From positions 2,156-8,735 of the forward strand of contig VBAN01000107.1 in the NCBI GenBank assembly GCA_005882445.1: 6,580 bases of DNA. The letters are read 5' to 3'. Source of the stretch: Candidatus Segetimicrobium genomatis. GTDB lineage: Bacteria > Sysuimicrobiota > Sysuimicrobiia > Sysuimicrobiales > Segetimicrobiaceae. A program made the translations under genes and the position numbers. The notes below the pieces were generated by a model. The model searched no databases. It worked only from the letters and a program-made list of their open reading frames with translations, and was not told the DNA's origin. Below, piece by piece: positions 5,459 to 6,580 of the stretch (positions within the stretch are counted from its first letter, which is position 1; every line of letters starts with the position of its first letter).

Positions 5459-5657
5459 GCGGCGGGGAGGGGGCGCCGGATCTGGGTCGCCGTGGCAACG
5501 AGGCCGCCGGTTCGCCATCCCTTGTCTGATTACCTGGCGGTTTGGGGAATACTTTCGTGTAGATTGGCTGCCGCAGTGACAGGAGCGACGCGTCGATCGA
5601 GCAGCGAGGAACCCGCTCGGCCGATCGGCGCGTAGGTGTACGCAGCGGAGGCGATCG
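5459..5657. other. Intergenic region between the PilB-like gene and the helicase-like gene
   Basis: I see no gene or convincing T-tailed terminator here. GGGGAATAC (5544-5552), preceded by GTCTGA (5524-5529) at 14 bases, loosely resembles a SigB/SigF-type promoter. Two perfect 10-base palindromes lie downstream (5586-5595 and 5620-5629). A promoter for the next gene is likely in this gap but cannot be placed firmly. Confidence 0.4.
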
Positions 5658-6580
5658 ATGGACTTCGAAGACCTGGAAGCCACGATCCTGAAGGGGTTCG
5701 TCCGGGACCGGCAACTCATCACCATGGCCCTGAACGAGGGATTCACGCCGGAGTTGCTCCCATCCCCCGTCGCCCGGCGGCTGTGCAACGCCCTGATCGA
5801 CCTGTACCTGAAACGGGGCGCCGAGGCGATCAACGAGGTCACGGTGCGCAACCATCTGGAGGGCCGCGGGGTGTTGAACGCGGAGATGGAGCATTATCTG
5901 CGGGCCGTGATTTCGATGCGCCCCCCCGATGCGGGCAAATTGATGGCCTACCTGGACGCGCTGCGCAACCACGACAGCCGCGAGCGGCTGCAGTCGCTGT
6001 ACACGCAGCTCGACGGGTTTTTGAAGGCCGAGGGGACCCACGGGGATCTGGTGCAGTTCACCACCGAGATGGTGGATAAGCTCATCGAGTTGCAGAAGCA
6101 GCGGGTCCGGCGCCGCCTCGGCCCCGTCACCTCGATCCTCAGCACGCTCACGGAAGACGCCGCGCGCCTGGGGGGCGCCGAGGGGCTCCTCGGCTTCTCC
6201 ATCAGCCCGTTCGACCGCCTCAACGCGCTGCTCTCCGGCCTGCGCCGCGGCTTCTATTACGGCCTGGCGGGCGCGCCGCGGCGCGGGAAGAGCAACTTTG
6301 CCCTCGAGCTGGCCACCTACGTGGCCACCAACCATCACGTCCCGTGCCTGTACTACTCGTGGGAGCAGACGCAGCGTGTCCTCGGGGCGCGGTTGCTCGC
6401 CAAAGAGACCGGGATCGCCCCTTCGACCATCCTCGCCGGGGGCACGCCCGGCGGCGCGACGATCGTGCCGCAGCTCCAGTCCGCCCAAGAGCAGATGGCG
6501 CGGTTCGCCCCGTACCTCTTCCTCATCGAAGGGGGCCGGCAGGATACCCTCAGCCGCATCCGGACCCACGTGTACAACGT
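5658..6580 (+). CDS. DnaB-like helicase/RecA-fold ATPase, C-terminus cut by window edge
   Basis: I read this frame directly; it is open from ATG 5658 to the end of the window (307 residues). GGAGG (5647-5651) lies 6 bases before the start. Residues 1-85 resemble the DnaB N-terminal helical domain (LEATILKGFVRDRQLI, then INEVTVRNHLEGRGVL). Residues 88-155 resemble the linker helices, including MAYLDALRNHDSRERLQSLY. The C-terminal RecA-type domain opens with a DnaB-like GF..SPFDRLNALLSGLRRG and a Walker A GAPRRGKS (205-212). It continues with YYSWEQ, whose Glu sits where DnaB has its catalytic Glu in the SLEM motif. DnaB unwinds DNA at replication forks. This one departs from the usual RPSMGKT loop and SLEM, so it may be a divergent, phage-derived or KaiC-like relative rather than the main replicative helicase. 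Confidence 0.8.
   Translation, partial: MDFEDLEATILKGFVRDRQLITMALNEGFTPELLPSPVARRLCNALIDLYLKRGAEAINEVTVRNHLEGRGVLNAEMEHYLRAVISMRPPDAGKLMAYLDALRNHDSRERLQSLYTQLDGFLKAEGTHGDLVQFTTEMVDKLIELQKQRVRRRLGPVTSILSTLTEDAARLGGAEGLLGFSISPFDRLNALLSGLRRGFYYGLAGAPRRGKSNFALELATYVATNHHVPCLYYSWEQTQRVLGARLLAKETGIAPSTILAGGTPGGATIVPQLQSAQEQMARFAPYLFLIEGGRQDTLSRIRTHVYN

Noticed and set aside
5298..6569. 423-residue minus-strand frame opposite the helicase-like gene
   Set aside because: The plus-strand frame has DnaB-like motifs and a good ribosome binding site; this one has neither and spans the intergenic gap.

Overview
The window is GC-rich bacterial DNA, with G or C at most third codon positions and strong GGAGG-type ribosome binding sites. 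It holds a divergent gene pair followed by a compact operon. A group 3 (SigB/SigF-like) sigma factor, tandem Roadblock proteins, a type IV pilus assembly ATPase and a class I c-di-GMP riboswitch together suggest a didermic or deep-branching bacterium with type IV pili. The phylum cannot be fixed from the sequence. A poorly sampled Terrabacteria-type lineage from a metagenome is only a guess.

Layout. Bases 1-642 (minus strand) are the N-terminal 214 residues of an unrecognised Ala/Glu-rich coiled-coil protein that leaves the left edge. Bases 643-1157 hold no gene. They contain a cluster of overlapping inverted repeats (756-826), a good sigma-70 type promoter (921-949), a c-di-GMP-I (GEMM-I) riboswitch (about 956-1046), and an expression platform rich in mutually exclusive helices that reaches the ribosome binding site of the next gene.

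Bases 1158-5418 are a tightly packed plus-strand operon: a sigma factor, a stand-alone MerR-type DNA-binding protein, two Roadblock/LC7 proteins, and a PilB/GspE-type ATPase. The ATPase carries an added N-terminal TPR region, a long Pro/Ala linker and an MshEN (c-di-GMP-binding type) domain. Adjacent genes overlap by 4 bases or lie within about 30 bases, which implies co-transcription and translational coupling. The extreme C-terminus of the ATPase is broken: its normal final stretch is missing in part and the remainder (5384-5458) is in another frame.

After a 199-base gap, 5658-6580 encode the N-terminal 307 residues of a DnaB-like helicase/ATPase that leaves the right edge.

Working model (inference). 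c-di-GMP would be read twice in one transcription unit: first by the riboswitch in the 5' leader, setting expression of the sigma factor and everything behind it, and again by the MshEN domain of the pilus ATPase encoded at the end of the operon. The sigma factor and MerR-type protein would spread or feed back the signal, and the Roadblock pair may tie pilus activity to a small GTPase encoded elsewhere. This nested c-di-GMP / sigma / Roadblock / pilus arrangement is the most interesting thing in the window.
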